NCBI GenBank assembly: GCA_902795045.1
Contig: CADBJU010000025.1
Location: 1-43,130 of the forward strand
Length of the DNA: 43,130 nt
Reading direction: 5' to 3'
Source of the DNA: Oscillospiraceae bacterium
GTDB taxonomy: Bacteria; Bacillota; Clostridia; Oscillospirales; Oscillospiraceae
In this document: positions 36,301 through 43,130 of the stretch, one piece after another
How the letters are laid out: each line of letters begins with the position of its first letter
How positions within the stretch are numbered: position 1 is the first letter of the stretch
The notes under the pieces: generated by a model
What the model saw: the letters and a program-made list of their open reading frames with translations, nothing else
What the model was told of the DNA's origin: nothing
Database searches by the model: none
Made by a program: the position numbers and the translations under genes

Positions 36301-39300
36301 TGACCGGGAGGGCTTCCTATTCAAATAATTCCCACACGTACATCCGGAACTGCAGCTTCAAGGACTGCTATGTTTTGAAAGCGTCCGGCGGCGCGGTGGA
36401 GAGCGACGCGCTGGATGTGGTAGTGGAGGACTGCGTATTTGATACCTGCTATGTCAAGGCCGGCTCGAAAAACGGCGGCGGTCTCAATATCTATGCCAAC
36501 AATACCGAGAATCCCAACAAGAAAAACACCTACACAACGATCCAGAATACACAGTTTATCAATTGCTCGAGCACAAACAACGGCGGCGCCTTCCGTACCA
36601 CCAGCGAATACGTGACGATGGAAAACGTCACGTTCTCCAAGTGCAAGGCAAAACAAGGCGGCGGATTTGCGGCGACTGGAAGCAGCGCGCAGACATTGAC
36701 CATCAGGGGCAGCTCGTTTGATTCCTGTAATGCCTCCAACCAGGGCGGCGGTGTGTACAGCAACGCGAATATCATTGAAATAGATGACTACACCGCTGAG
36801 GACGGCACTGTTCACTCCTCGTTCACCAACTGCCAGGCTACCAACGCGGGCGGCGGCATATACCAGAACCGGAACAACAGCTCCTTCTCCATGACGAACG
36901 CCACCGTCAACGGCAACGCTTCCACAAACAATGCCGGCGGCGGCATCTACACTAATGCCAAGACGGTCACGCTGAACGGCGGAACCATCTCCAACAACAC
37001 CGCCAAAACCTCCGGCGGCGGCATCTTCCAGAACAAGGATGATACCTTTACGATGACGGGCACCACCGTTTCCGGGAATACCGCGACCAATAATGCCGGC
37101 GGCGGCATCTATACGGTGGCCAAGAAGGCCACGCTCACCAACGGCAGTATCTCCGACAACAAAGCGGGGGGCAAGGGCGGCGGCGTGTATACCAACGCGC
37201 AGACGTCCCTGACCATCGAGGGGACGGAGATCAAAAAGAATACGTCTTCCGGCGACGGCGGCGGCGTGTGGTACGACGGCGCGGACGATACGGTCCGCGG
37301 GAAAATGACGCTGACGCTCAAGGGCTGCTCCATTGACAACAACACAGCCACCAACGGCAACGGCGGCGGTATCTTCACGCAGGTCAAGACTGTAGAGATC
37401 GGCGACAGCGGCAGCGCCGAGACCTCTGTCTCCAACAACACGGCGCTCAACGGCGGCGGCATCTACCACAAGCTGTTTACAGATGCCACCCTCACCGTCA
37501 CAAACGCCAAAATTGACGGCAACAAGGCTAACGGCACCGGCAACAACGGTATCGGCGGCGGTCTGCGCACCAACGCTAAAACGCTCACAATCACAGATTC
37601 CAGTATCTCCCATAACGGCGCCGTGAACCACGGCGGCGGTGTGTGGTACGACGGCGCGGACGATACGGCCCGAAATGCCATGAATCTGACGGTCTCCGGC
37701 AGCACCATTGGAAACAACACCAGCTCCGGCAGCGGCGGCGGCATCTACACGCTGGTCAAGACCGTCACCATCGGGGATTATATCTACACGGATACCAGCG
37801 GAGACCAACAGACAAAACATAGTTCCGTCTCCAACAACATGTCGAAGAACAGCGGCGGCGGTATTTATCATAAGAACAGTACTTTTACCAGCGATACGGA
37901 TAAAGCAACGCTTACAATCACCAATGCCTCGATCGACGGGAACGAGGTCACCGCGTCCAATCAGCTCGGCGGCGGCGTATACACCACCGTTCGGGCCCTG
38001 AGCGTGACCGGCGGCTCGGTCTCTCGCAACACGGCGCCCGGAAACGGCGGCGGTATCTGGTACGACGGCGCGGACGATACGGCCCGAAATACCATGAGTC
38101 TTACGGTCTCCGGCAGCACCATTGGAAACAACACCAGCTCCGGCAGCGGCGGCGGCATCTACACGCTGGTCAAGACCGCAGTGATCGGGAAAAACGGCGA
38201 TGTTCGCAGTTCCATCTCCAACAACACGGCGGAAGCTGACGGCGGCGGCATCTACTGCAGCAGGAATACGGACGGCGCAGGCATCGCGATCACCGGGACC
38301 GATATCAGCGGAAACCGCGCGGCCGGAACAAACGGCGGCGGCGGCATCTATGCAAATATCGTCAGCGTGAGGCTCAGCAACATAAACCTTTACAACAACA
38401 GAGTGACAGGAGCGTCGGCCAAGGGCGGCGGCATTCTGTGCATGCACGAAAGCACGTTTGACGAGAACAGCGCCGACCCGAGCGTGGGCGGCCTGACGGT
38501 GGAAAACAGCACGATCAGCAGCAACGCTGCATTCGCGGGCGGCGGTATCTATTCAAAGTCGTTTGTGATCCTGCGCAACGGCACCGAGATCACCGGCAAT
38601 ACGCTCTCTTCCCCTGTCAGCCCGGCCGAAAACGCAGCGGGCGTCTATCTTGAGAACGGAAGGACGCTGGTCGTCGGTACGCAGGGCGCGCCCAGCAATA
38701 CCATCACCGTAAACAGCAACCACACCAACGCCGGTCTGCCCTCCAACCTGCGGCTTTGGAGCGACAGCGACGGGCAGAACAACGTACAGAGCGTCTACGT
38801 GTACTGCGATCTCACGAACAGCGTGGTCCAAGTGGTGAACGCGAACAAGGTCGGGACCCGTTTCGGCATCGCGGCAAAAGAGTCGCCGGATGGGTTCTCC
38901 GAGACCTACCACGTGTTCAAGGCAGATTATGACACCCTGCACGGCGTCATCGACCGCTCTGACCCCAGCTATAAGATCATCATCTGGGCCGGTCCCGCCA
39001 TCTGCAAGATCACGGACAAGGACGGAACCCTGCTGTACCTGAAACTGAGCACAGATGGGCGCGGATCTAACCCGGCGATCTTCGACCAGCTCGACAATGG
39101 GAATGCGGATGATACCGGCATTACCAGCGCCTTCAGCCTTCTGCGTGCCGAGACGCCGGAGCTGTATTACGCGGACGGTACCCCGTATTTCGGGCCGGAC
39201 TACTGCGTGAAAATGCTGGACAACTTCACAACGGAAAATCCGGTCATCATCAACCGCTACGAGGGAACGGACGGCTCAGGGAACACGCGGGTTAGAAACA

Positions 39301-42300
39301 TCACCCTGACCACGGCGGACCGAGACGACACCGACAATTATCCCTATAGGGCAACGACCAGGGGCGATACAGCCACGGTACTTCGCGGGACGGGCGTCGG
39401 GAATCATCCTCTCGTGAACACGAACGCCAACCTGGCGATCGAAAACATCATCCTGGACGGCGGCTCCCTGAACGGGATCACGGCCGGGAGCGACACCCGC
39501 ATCCTCAATGTCGACCATAACAACATCAGGGTCACATTGAGAAAGGGCGCGGCGCTGCAGAACGCGGAGATCGAAGGGTACGGCGCGGGCGTCTATGTCA
39601 ACCGCGGCAGCTTCGAGATCGGCGAAGAAAGCAGCGGTGCCGTGATCCGCAACTGCAATGCGATAAACGGCGGCTCAGTGTATGTGACGATGTATTCGAC
39701 GCTCACCTTCAACCGGGGCAATATCCTCCAGTGCAATGCCACAGGAGACGGCGGTGGCGTATATTTGGAGGGGGAGGCCGGAAGTGGTTCCTTCAGCATG
39801 TACGGCGGCTCGATTGAGCGCTGCACGGCCGGAAATGCCGGCGGCGGCGTCTTCGTGGGGAACAACATGGCGTTCCACATGTCCGGCACGGCGAGCAGGA
39901 TCAGCGGCAACTCCGCGGGCAGCAAGGGCGGCGGCATCGCCATCGGCGGAAGCGGCTCCAAGCTCTACTTTTCCGGGATGCCGACCGTCACCGGCAACAC
40001 CTGCGTCCAAAGCGTGGCGGACAGGAAGCTAAGCAATGTTGAGCTGGATGAAAAGACCACAGCCGTCATCAATACCGAGGAGATGACCTGGGACGGGAGA
40101 ACCTTCCAAGGCCTGATCAACGGCGCGAATATCGGCGTTTACGTCACAGGCGAAGAGGGGACCGATTCCTGCTATGACCTCCACGGCCTGGAAGGAACAC
40201 CCTTCGGCACCTATGTGGAAGGGAACAATACCAAGACATTCTACAGTTTTGTGAACGACCGGAACGGCCTCAAGGGCGGCCTGATGGCCGGCACGACCGG
40301 AAACAACATCTACTGGGTAAAGATCTTCTCGCTGGAGGTCAGCAAATTCGGCGAGAATCTCCCGGCGGATGCGGTCTTCACATTCGAAGTACGGCTTGAG
40401 GGTGAGGCGACGGTATCCGGTCAGCCGGACGCAAAGGACATCGACGGCGATTACGGCAATATGGTCTTCCACAGCGACGGCATCTCCTCTACAACGGCGA
40501 CCGTGGAGCTGAAGTTGGGAGACGGCGACTCTTGGGAGGCCGGCGTAAACTGCATCGGAGAGAATCTCTCAGACGGCCTCAGGTATACCGTGACGGAAAG
40601 ACTGGACACGGAACAGGCAAAGGCTTATGCCGCCCTGCCCACGCAATACACGGGCGTGATCGGCGAGAACAACCAGATCGGTGTGGATGTGGCAGAGAGC
40701 GAACGCTACATCTCCCGAACAAGATTTGAAAACATCTTCGCTGTCTGTAAACTGACCGATCCTTACGGCAATCTGCTGTACTACATGCGCAGCGGCGCGA
40801 AGGAGGGCGAGGCTCATATCCCCGCGGTGTACAGCAGCATCAAAGCGGCAGCGGACGCCTTGAGCGATACCTTGTATTCGGGTATCAGTCCCACCGCATC
40901 GAGCTATGATGTCGTCAACGGCGTAAAGCTCCAGATGCTCATCGGCAGTTATACGATGCTTGATGCAGCTGCATTCCCGGCCGACGTACCGGTCACGCTC
41001 ACGACCGCATCCTCGAACGATGACGAGTTTCCTTACCGCGGCGATCACGGTACCGTTTCGACGGTCACGCGCGGCTTTACCGACGGCTCTGACGCTGATG
41101 ACGACGATGACGCCATGTTTGCGGTGAACGGAAATTTGACGGTCACGGGTATTACGCTGAGCGGCGCAAAGAACACCTATACGGTCTCCGCCAACGGCGG
41201 TATCATTTGTGTTAAAAACGGCGGCAGCCTGGCGACCGAAAGCGGCGCGACACTGCAGGATTCCAAGGTCACCCAAAAGGGCGGCGCTGTGTACGTCGAG
41301 TTGGGCGGCACGTTCACGATGACCGGCGGTGTTATCCAGCGCAGCGAGGCCCTCTATGGCGGCGCAGTATATATGGACGACAGCGGAACAATGGCCATGT
41401 CCGGCGGCACCATCCAGAACAATAAGGCCAACAAGACGGACATCGAAGGTAACGGCGCGGGTATTTACCTGAAGACCGGGAGCACGCTGGAGCTTTCCGG
41501 CAGCCCGAGCTTCGGCAAAAGCATGGTGTTCGGTGAAATCAGCACGACACAGGGCAACCTGGCCGGGAGCCTTACCGGCAAGAACGGCGGCAAAAACTAT
41601 TACGTCGAGCATCAGGATATCTGTCTGGAAGAGTCTGCGGATAACCCTGCATCGATCGTGATCACAGGCGAACTGACTGGCGACGATGGCTCCATCTGGG
41701 TCTGGGCAGAAAGTAATAATCACTATAAGACGTTGACTCCGTTTGCGGTGATTGACACAAGTAAAGTGCCAATTACCGATGCAAACAGTGAGACAGTCGG
41801 AGAAATGTTCAAGGTATTCCGTAACGCCCGGGATGACGTTGAGACGGAAAATCCACTGAGCCAGACGCCTGCTTATCTCTATGGTATGCTGAAACCAGAT
41901 GAAATTCAGTACGTCTACTGGTATGGCCTTGACGGTTTTGATGTAAAGTTTAAGAAGATTGACGGTTATGGAACCGCTCTGGAAAACGCAGAGTTCTCGC
42001 TGTATACAGATCCAGCATGTAAGACTGCTCTTGAAGTGTCAAAGACGGCGGTGACGGGAACTTCGGATAGCGCTGGCGTTGTAACCTTCAATAATAAGAT
42101 TCCCATTGGTGTGCATTATATGAAGGAAACAACAATCCCGAATGGATACGCCAATACCAATACGTACATTGTTCTTGTAGGCGACAAGGCTCTGGCGGAA
42201 GAGAATCTTGATACAGCGGTTGCCGGATATCTGACAAATGTCACTACTACGATGATTAAAGGCCAGACTGATCTCTATAAGACCGCCTATCAAGATACGA

Positions 42301-42800
42301 AGAACGACTATGACAAGTATGCCATCTTCCTGATCGACAGTACGACCAACAAGGCTGTTACTACGCCCGACATCGCGAAATACGGCGTCATAAACATCTC
42401 CGAGGCTGAGCGCAAAGTCATCCTGCGGAAGGTAAACGCTTCCTACGCCTCACTCGAGGGCGCCCAGTTCCAGATTTTTCGCTATGACGGAACAGAAGTA
42501 AAAAAGGACGGTTACGATGAGACAATGAAAGCGTATGCCTCGCTGAGCAGCGGTGTTTACTTCATCGGCAATTTGCCTTATGGTACTTACTATCTGTATG
42601 AGAAAGAAGCGCCCACTAAGGAAAATGGCGTGGAGACATCTGCATATAATAGCAACAAAGGAAAATGGTTCACGCTGACCATCGGGAATGACAGCACCAC
42701 GGCTCCAGGTAGTAGAGACGGTGTAACCGTAGTGGAGATTACGGGTGACGCGCTCATCACGCGCCTCGACCAAGATTTCCTTACTGCAACATCCAACTGA
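33318..42800 (+). CDS. Giant surface protein, 3' part (out of frame with its start)
   Basis: About 3,160 codons continue the same protein in another frame; no start with a ribosome site lies at its beginning, so it is not expected to be made unless the frame is repaired. It holds Pmp-like beta-helix blocks with NGGAIYA or GGGIY repeats at about 33.4-34.4, 35.9-38.6, 39.5-40.0 and 41.1-41.5 kb. Between them recur CxI/CKL heads (35571, 38997, 40740), TLTT segments, and a WVK-like strand followed by a beta domain (FTFEVRLEGEATV). The end has two SpaA-like domains (KKIDGYGTALENAEFSLYTD and ASLEGAQFQIFRYDG..YYLYEKEAP). The C-terminus (DALITRLDQDFLTATSN) lacks LPXTG and a membrane helix. Codon use shifts towards lower GC in the last 1.1 kb. 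Confidence 0.85.
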   Translation, partial: VTGNSAKNGGAIYANTGAVTVAGGSMTGNKATSVSGIENTGNGGAIYANTGNVTVTGESTLTGNTAATNGGVIYANTGAVSVTGGTISNNKASSGKGGAVYAASGVVGFSGVTVTTNTSENDGGAVYAGTGAVTLTNCTTVTGNKATNGNGGVVFTTSGSVTISGSSFGGDDEGAGNNAKYGGVVYTASGTVSVTGGTMNKNTASTGNGGAICAVGGNVMLSGISMTGNKATSVSGVENTGNGGAIYAGSGTVSVTGTSNLNTNSAKNGGALYLGSGTANLNSVTMTGNTATENGGAAYSDSGNLTLSGGSMTKNTAGEYGGVAYAGNGTLTVSGGAKLGNADYTNANQAKNGAAIYIKEGTGVISTNNTAIQYNIATDSGAVGVGSNSARLFFSDNVTVKNNRQQSSNGPIANVCLDQDSDTVVNTSGLGGSAEIGIYVPGAFDGDLFKHRGAASALFASFTSNSNIGKFKNDRNSGLTAAQADNNKVRWVKNLTVEVRYLGSFEGGFPPTAAGTTLFTLTNYVMPSSENGASQIAADIYANYNTSQLKDIYPNAGFACAFKDGETDFGRYLTDVNWNGERGFWQFIPRGWDPDAYPAPEPITGTKIIVYFSESAYLSIVNNTGESLTLNLSKLEVLSKNAVTDGYGYVTARNGQTVEKLVPIESADLTIPAGHSIKLVFPGAAEKPMTIEGSFSGDSVPSSVPYKVDGADHSLSLNEDHTFVLLDDTDHPYTLPADGKTRELLFGEQALKICEIVEDDHSEWPTLKAAMDRIVEIHQADSSRTIFTIALLVDYLQPPSDVLVVPNGYDITLTTSDQYDGDGEFGGKKAATLSRDAGNLGAMIKSDQNTIVNNAFHADFRIENLIMDGRALVGQGDGGALKTKNATVTINNVYFKGFEATNGGALYVDFDTSDTLTHAYQQTEGDYLATMTVTNTDFLNCRSSSNQDKTGGGALWTTARVLTLENCNITGSSCYKDNPSAGSAQAGAIFHNINMTGRASYSNNSHTYIRNCSFKDCYVLKASGGAVESDALDVVVEDCVFDTCYVKAGSKNGGGLNIYANNTENPNKKNTYTTIQNTQFINCSSTNNGGAFRTTSEYVTMENVTFSKCKAKQGGGFAATGSSAQTLTIRGSSFDSCNASNQGGGVYSNANIIEIDDYTAEDGTVHSSFTNCQATNAGGGIYQNRNNSSFSMTNATVNGNASTNNAGGGIYTNAKTVTLNGGTISNNTAKTSGGGIFQNKDDTFTMTGTTVSGNTATNNAGGGIYTVAKKATLTNGSISDNKAGGKGGGVYTNAQTSLTIEGTEIKKNTSSGDGGGVWYDGADDTVRGKMTLTLKGCSIDNNTATNGNGGGIFTQVKTVEIGDSGSAETSVSNNTALNGGGIYHKLFTDATLTVTNAKIDGNKANGTGNNGIGGGLRTNAKTLTITDSSISHNGAVNHGGGVWYDGADDTARNAMNLTVSGSTIGNNTSSGSGGGIYTLVKTVTIGDYIYTDTSGDQQTKHSSVSNNMSKNSGGGIYHKNSTFTSDTDKATLTITNASIDGNEVTASNQLGGGVYTTVRALSVTGGSVSRNTAPGNGGGIWYDGADDTARNTMSLTVSGSTIGNNTSSGSGGGIYTLVKTAVIGKNGDVRSSISNNTAEADGGGIYCSRNTDGAGIAITGTDISGNRAAGTNGGGGIYANIVSVRLSNINLYNNRVTGASAKGGGILCMHESTFDENSADPSVGGLTVENSTISSNAAFAGGGIYSKSFVILRNGTEITGNTLSSPVSPAENAAGVYLENGRTLVVGTQGAPSNTITVNSNHTNAGLPSNLRLWSDSDGQNNVQSVYVYCDLTNSVVQVVNANKVGTRFGIAAKESPDGFSETYHVFKADYDTLHGVIDRSDPSYKIIIWAGPAICKITDKDGTLLYLKLSTDGRGSNPAIFDQLDNGNADDTGITSAFSLLRAETPELYYADGTPYFGPDYCVKMLDNFTTENPVIINRYEGTDGSGNTRVRNITLTTADRDDTDNYPYRATTRGDTATVLRGTGVGNHPLVNTNANLAIENIILDGGSLNGITAGSDTRILNVDHNNIRVTLRKGAALQNAEIEGYGAGVYVNRGSFEIGEESSGAVIRNCNAINGGSVYVTMYSTLTFNRGNILQCNATGDGGGVYLEGEAGSGSFSMYGGSIERCTAGNAGGGVFVGNNMAFHMSGTASRISGNSAGSKGGGIAIGGSGSKLYFSGMPTVTGNTCVQSVADRKLSNVELDEKTTAVINTEEMTWDGRTFQGLINGANIGVYVTGEEGTDSCYDLHGLEGTPFGTYVEGNNTKTFYSFVNDRNGLKGGLMAGTTGNNIYWVKIFSLEVSKFGENLPADAVFTFEVRLEGEATVSGQPDAKDIDGDYGNMVFHSDGISSTTATVELKLGDGDSWEAGVNCIGENLSDGLRYTVTERLDTEQAKAYAALPTQYTGVIGENNQIGVDVAESERYISRTRFENIFAVCKLTDPYGNLLYYMRSGAKEGEAHIPAVYSSIKAAADALSDTLYSGISPTASSYDVVNGVKLQMLIGSYTMLDAAAFPADVPVTLTTASSNDDEFPYRGDHGTVSTVTRGFTDGSDADDDDDAMFAVNGNLTVTGITLSGAKNTYTVSANGGIICVKNGGSLATESGATLQDSKVTQKGGAVYVELGGTFTMTGGVIQRSEALYGGAVYMDDSGTMAMSGGTIQNNKANKTDIEGNGAGIYLKTGSTLELSGSPSFGKSMVFGEISTTQGNLAGSLTGKNGGKNYYVEHQDICLEESADNPASIVITGELTGDDGSIWVWAESNNHYKTLTPFAVIDTSKVPITDANSETVGEMFKVFRNARDDVETENPLSQTPAYLYGMLKPDEIQYVYWYGLDGFDVKFKKIDGYGTALENAEFSLYTDPACKTALEVSKTAVTGTSDSAGVVTFNNKIPIGVHYMKETTIPNGYANTNTYIVLVGDKALAEENLDTAVAGYLTNVTTTMIKGQTDLYKTAYQDTKNDYDKYAIFLIDSTTNKAVTTPDIAKYGVINISEAERKVILRKVNASYASLEGAQFQIFRYDGTEVKKDGYDETMKAYASLSSGVYFIGNLPYGTYYLYEKEAPTKENGVETSAYNSNKGKWFTLTIGNDSTTAPGSRDGVTVVEITGDALITRLDQDFLTATSN
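33390..34059 (+). repeat. Near-identical 70-bp repeats, 600 bp apart
   Basis: 33390-33459 and 33990-34059 differ at about four positions and share AAACAAAGCGACAAGCGTTT. The 600-bp offset keeps the frame, so recombination between them would delete 200 codons cleanly. Confidence 0.8.
37644..38178 (+). repeat. Near-identical 121-bp repeats, 414 bp apart
   Basis: 37644-37764 and 38058-38178 differ at three positions (encoding WYDGADDTARN..LTVSGSTIGNN). The offset is 138 codons, in frame. A third, more diverged copy starts near 37269. Confidence 0.85.
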
Positions 42801-42809
42801 ATCAAAAAA

Positions 42810-42900
42810 GCACCTCCGACCAGTTGCAATACTGGCTGGTAGGTGCAAAAGGAAAGCTCCTCAGGTATGTGAAACTAACATGCCTGGGGAACTCTTTTTT
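42810..42900 (+). terminator. Tandem hairpins with a strong terminator
   Basis: A first stem pairs GCACCT and ACCAG (42810-42823) with CTGGT and AGGTGC (42836-42846). A second, 16-bp imperfect stem (42855-42870 with 42878-42893) is followed at once by six T (42895-42900), a classic rho-independent terminator for the giant gene. Confidence 0.85.
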
Positions 42901-42960
42901 GAGAGAGTGGGTTAACATAAGATGGTTGACTAAAACATCAATGCAAGGAATCAATGTGAA

Positions 42961-43060
42961 TAATACTAATCCTTAATTAAAGCATTTAACGATCCAGTCG
43001 CGAGCGGTAATGCTGCGGATTGTTTCAGAGGTAATACTAATCCTTAATAAGACGCTTTAA
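42961..43060. repeat. Repeat B half-sites in direct orientation
   Basis: TAATACTAATCCTTAAT occurs at 42961-42977 and 43032-43048, 71 bp apart, each followed by a similar GC(A/T)TTAA stretch. The second is part of an inverted pair TCCTTAATA/TATTAAGGA (43041-43069). The motif resembles the left edge of element B at 24061. Confidence 0.65.
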
Positions 43061-43101
43061 TATTAAGGAGCGATGTGATATAATAATGCCGGGTGATGAA
43101 A

Positions 43102-43130
43102 ATGGCAGCGAAGTACCAAATCACATCAGC
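43102..43130 (+). CDS. Start of a further gene (partial)
   Basis: ATG 43102 (or 43096, in the same frame) begins MAAKYQITS and runs off the window. A TATAAT at 43079-43084 and GGGTG at 43091-43095 could serve as promoter and ribosome site. The first residues recall proteins of conjugative elements with similar starts, but nine residues are far too few for identification. Confidence 0.3.

Noticed and set aside
36321-38447. 708-codon minus-strand frame opposite the Pmp-like repeats
   Set aside because: Its AAA-rich pattern is the complement of GGGIY codons.
32700-41480. CRISPR or DNA-level satellite from the regular GGCGGCGCGATCTA pattern
   Set aside because: Spacing is irregular and the pattern follows codons for GGAIY within an open frame; it is a protein repeat.

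Overview
The window looks like chromosome of a spore-forming Firmicute of the Oscillospiraceae/Ruminococcaceae kind (class Clostridia). The core genes are GC-rich. The heat-shock operon has the order hrcA-grpE-dnaK-dnaJ behind a CIRCE operator. Sigma-A type promoters (TTGACA/TATAAT) and AGGAGG ribosome sites are common, and there is a fragment of a spore-type GH18 cell-wall hydrolase. This taxonomic reading is inference; there is no rRNA gene to confirm it.

1-7472 is the right-hand part of an integrated mobile element of lower GC. It starts with a 22-bp tandem repeat that resembles an IS21-family end. That end abuts a 5'-truncated type I restriction subunit gene (hsdR). Next come a SLOG/DUF1273-like gene and a divergent XRE regulator sharing an operator-rich promoter region, a Tn916-Orf7-like sigma factor with an Orf8-like HTH protein, a DUF3789 micro-protein, a 50-residue small protein, and a large serine recombinase. 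Four copies of a palindrome with core GTTTCACC(A/G)(T/C)GAAAC lie between these genes. The element ends inside a GH18 gene: only the 3' part of that gene remains, from about 7473.

7473-19250 is ordinary chromosome: a TerB-like/CbbX-type AAA+ ATPase, a minus-strand MarR-MFS-GDPD cluster, the hrcA-grpE-dnaK-dnaJ operon, and a DUF362 protein. Several short non-autonomous repeats sit in the gaps.

19366-23834 is a cell-surface module: a small secreted protein, then an LCP protein, a membrane-anchored SGNH-hydrolase-like protein with altered catalytic residues, a Wzz/YveK-type modulator and a BY-kinase. No glycosyltransferase, flippase or polymerase is present. The 945-bp gap after it (23835-24780) is packed with inverted repeats, a MITE-like element and a predicted three-way-junction structure.

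24781-42800 is one giant surface-protein gene of about 18 kb. It carries a signal peptide, an alanine-rich coiled coil, an 18-bp minisatellite (PAEEEK), InlB-type repeats, and four repeats of a large module containing Pmp-like GGAIY/GGGIY beta-helix blocks. A perfect 44-bp tandem duplication at 33274-33361 shifts the frame, so the gene now reads as two pieces. Losing one copy would restore a single frame of about 5,991 codons. This could be a phase-variable switch, a decaying gene or an assembly artefact, and is the most interesting feature here. The window ends with a strong terminator, a repeat pair and the start of another probable mobile-element gene.
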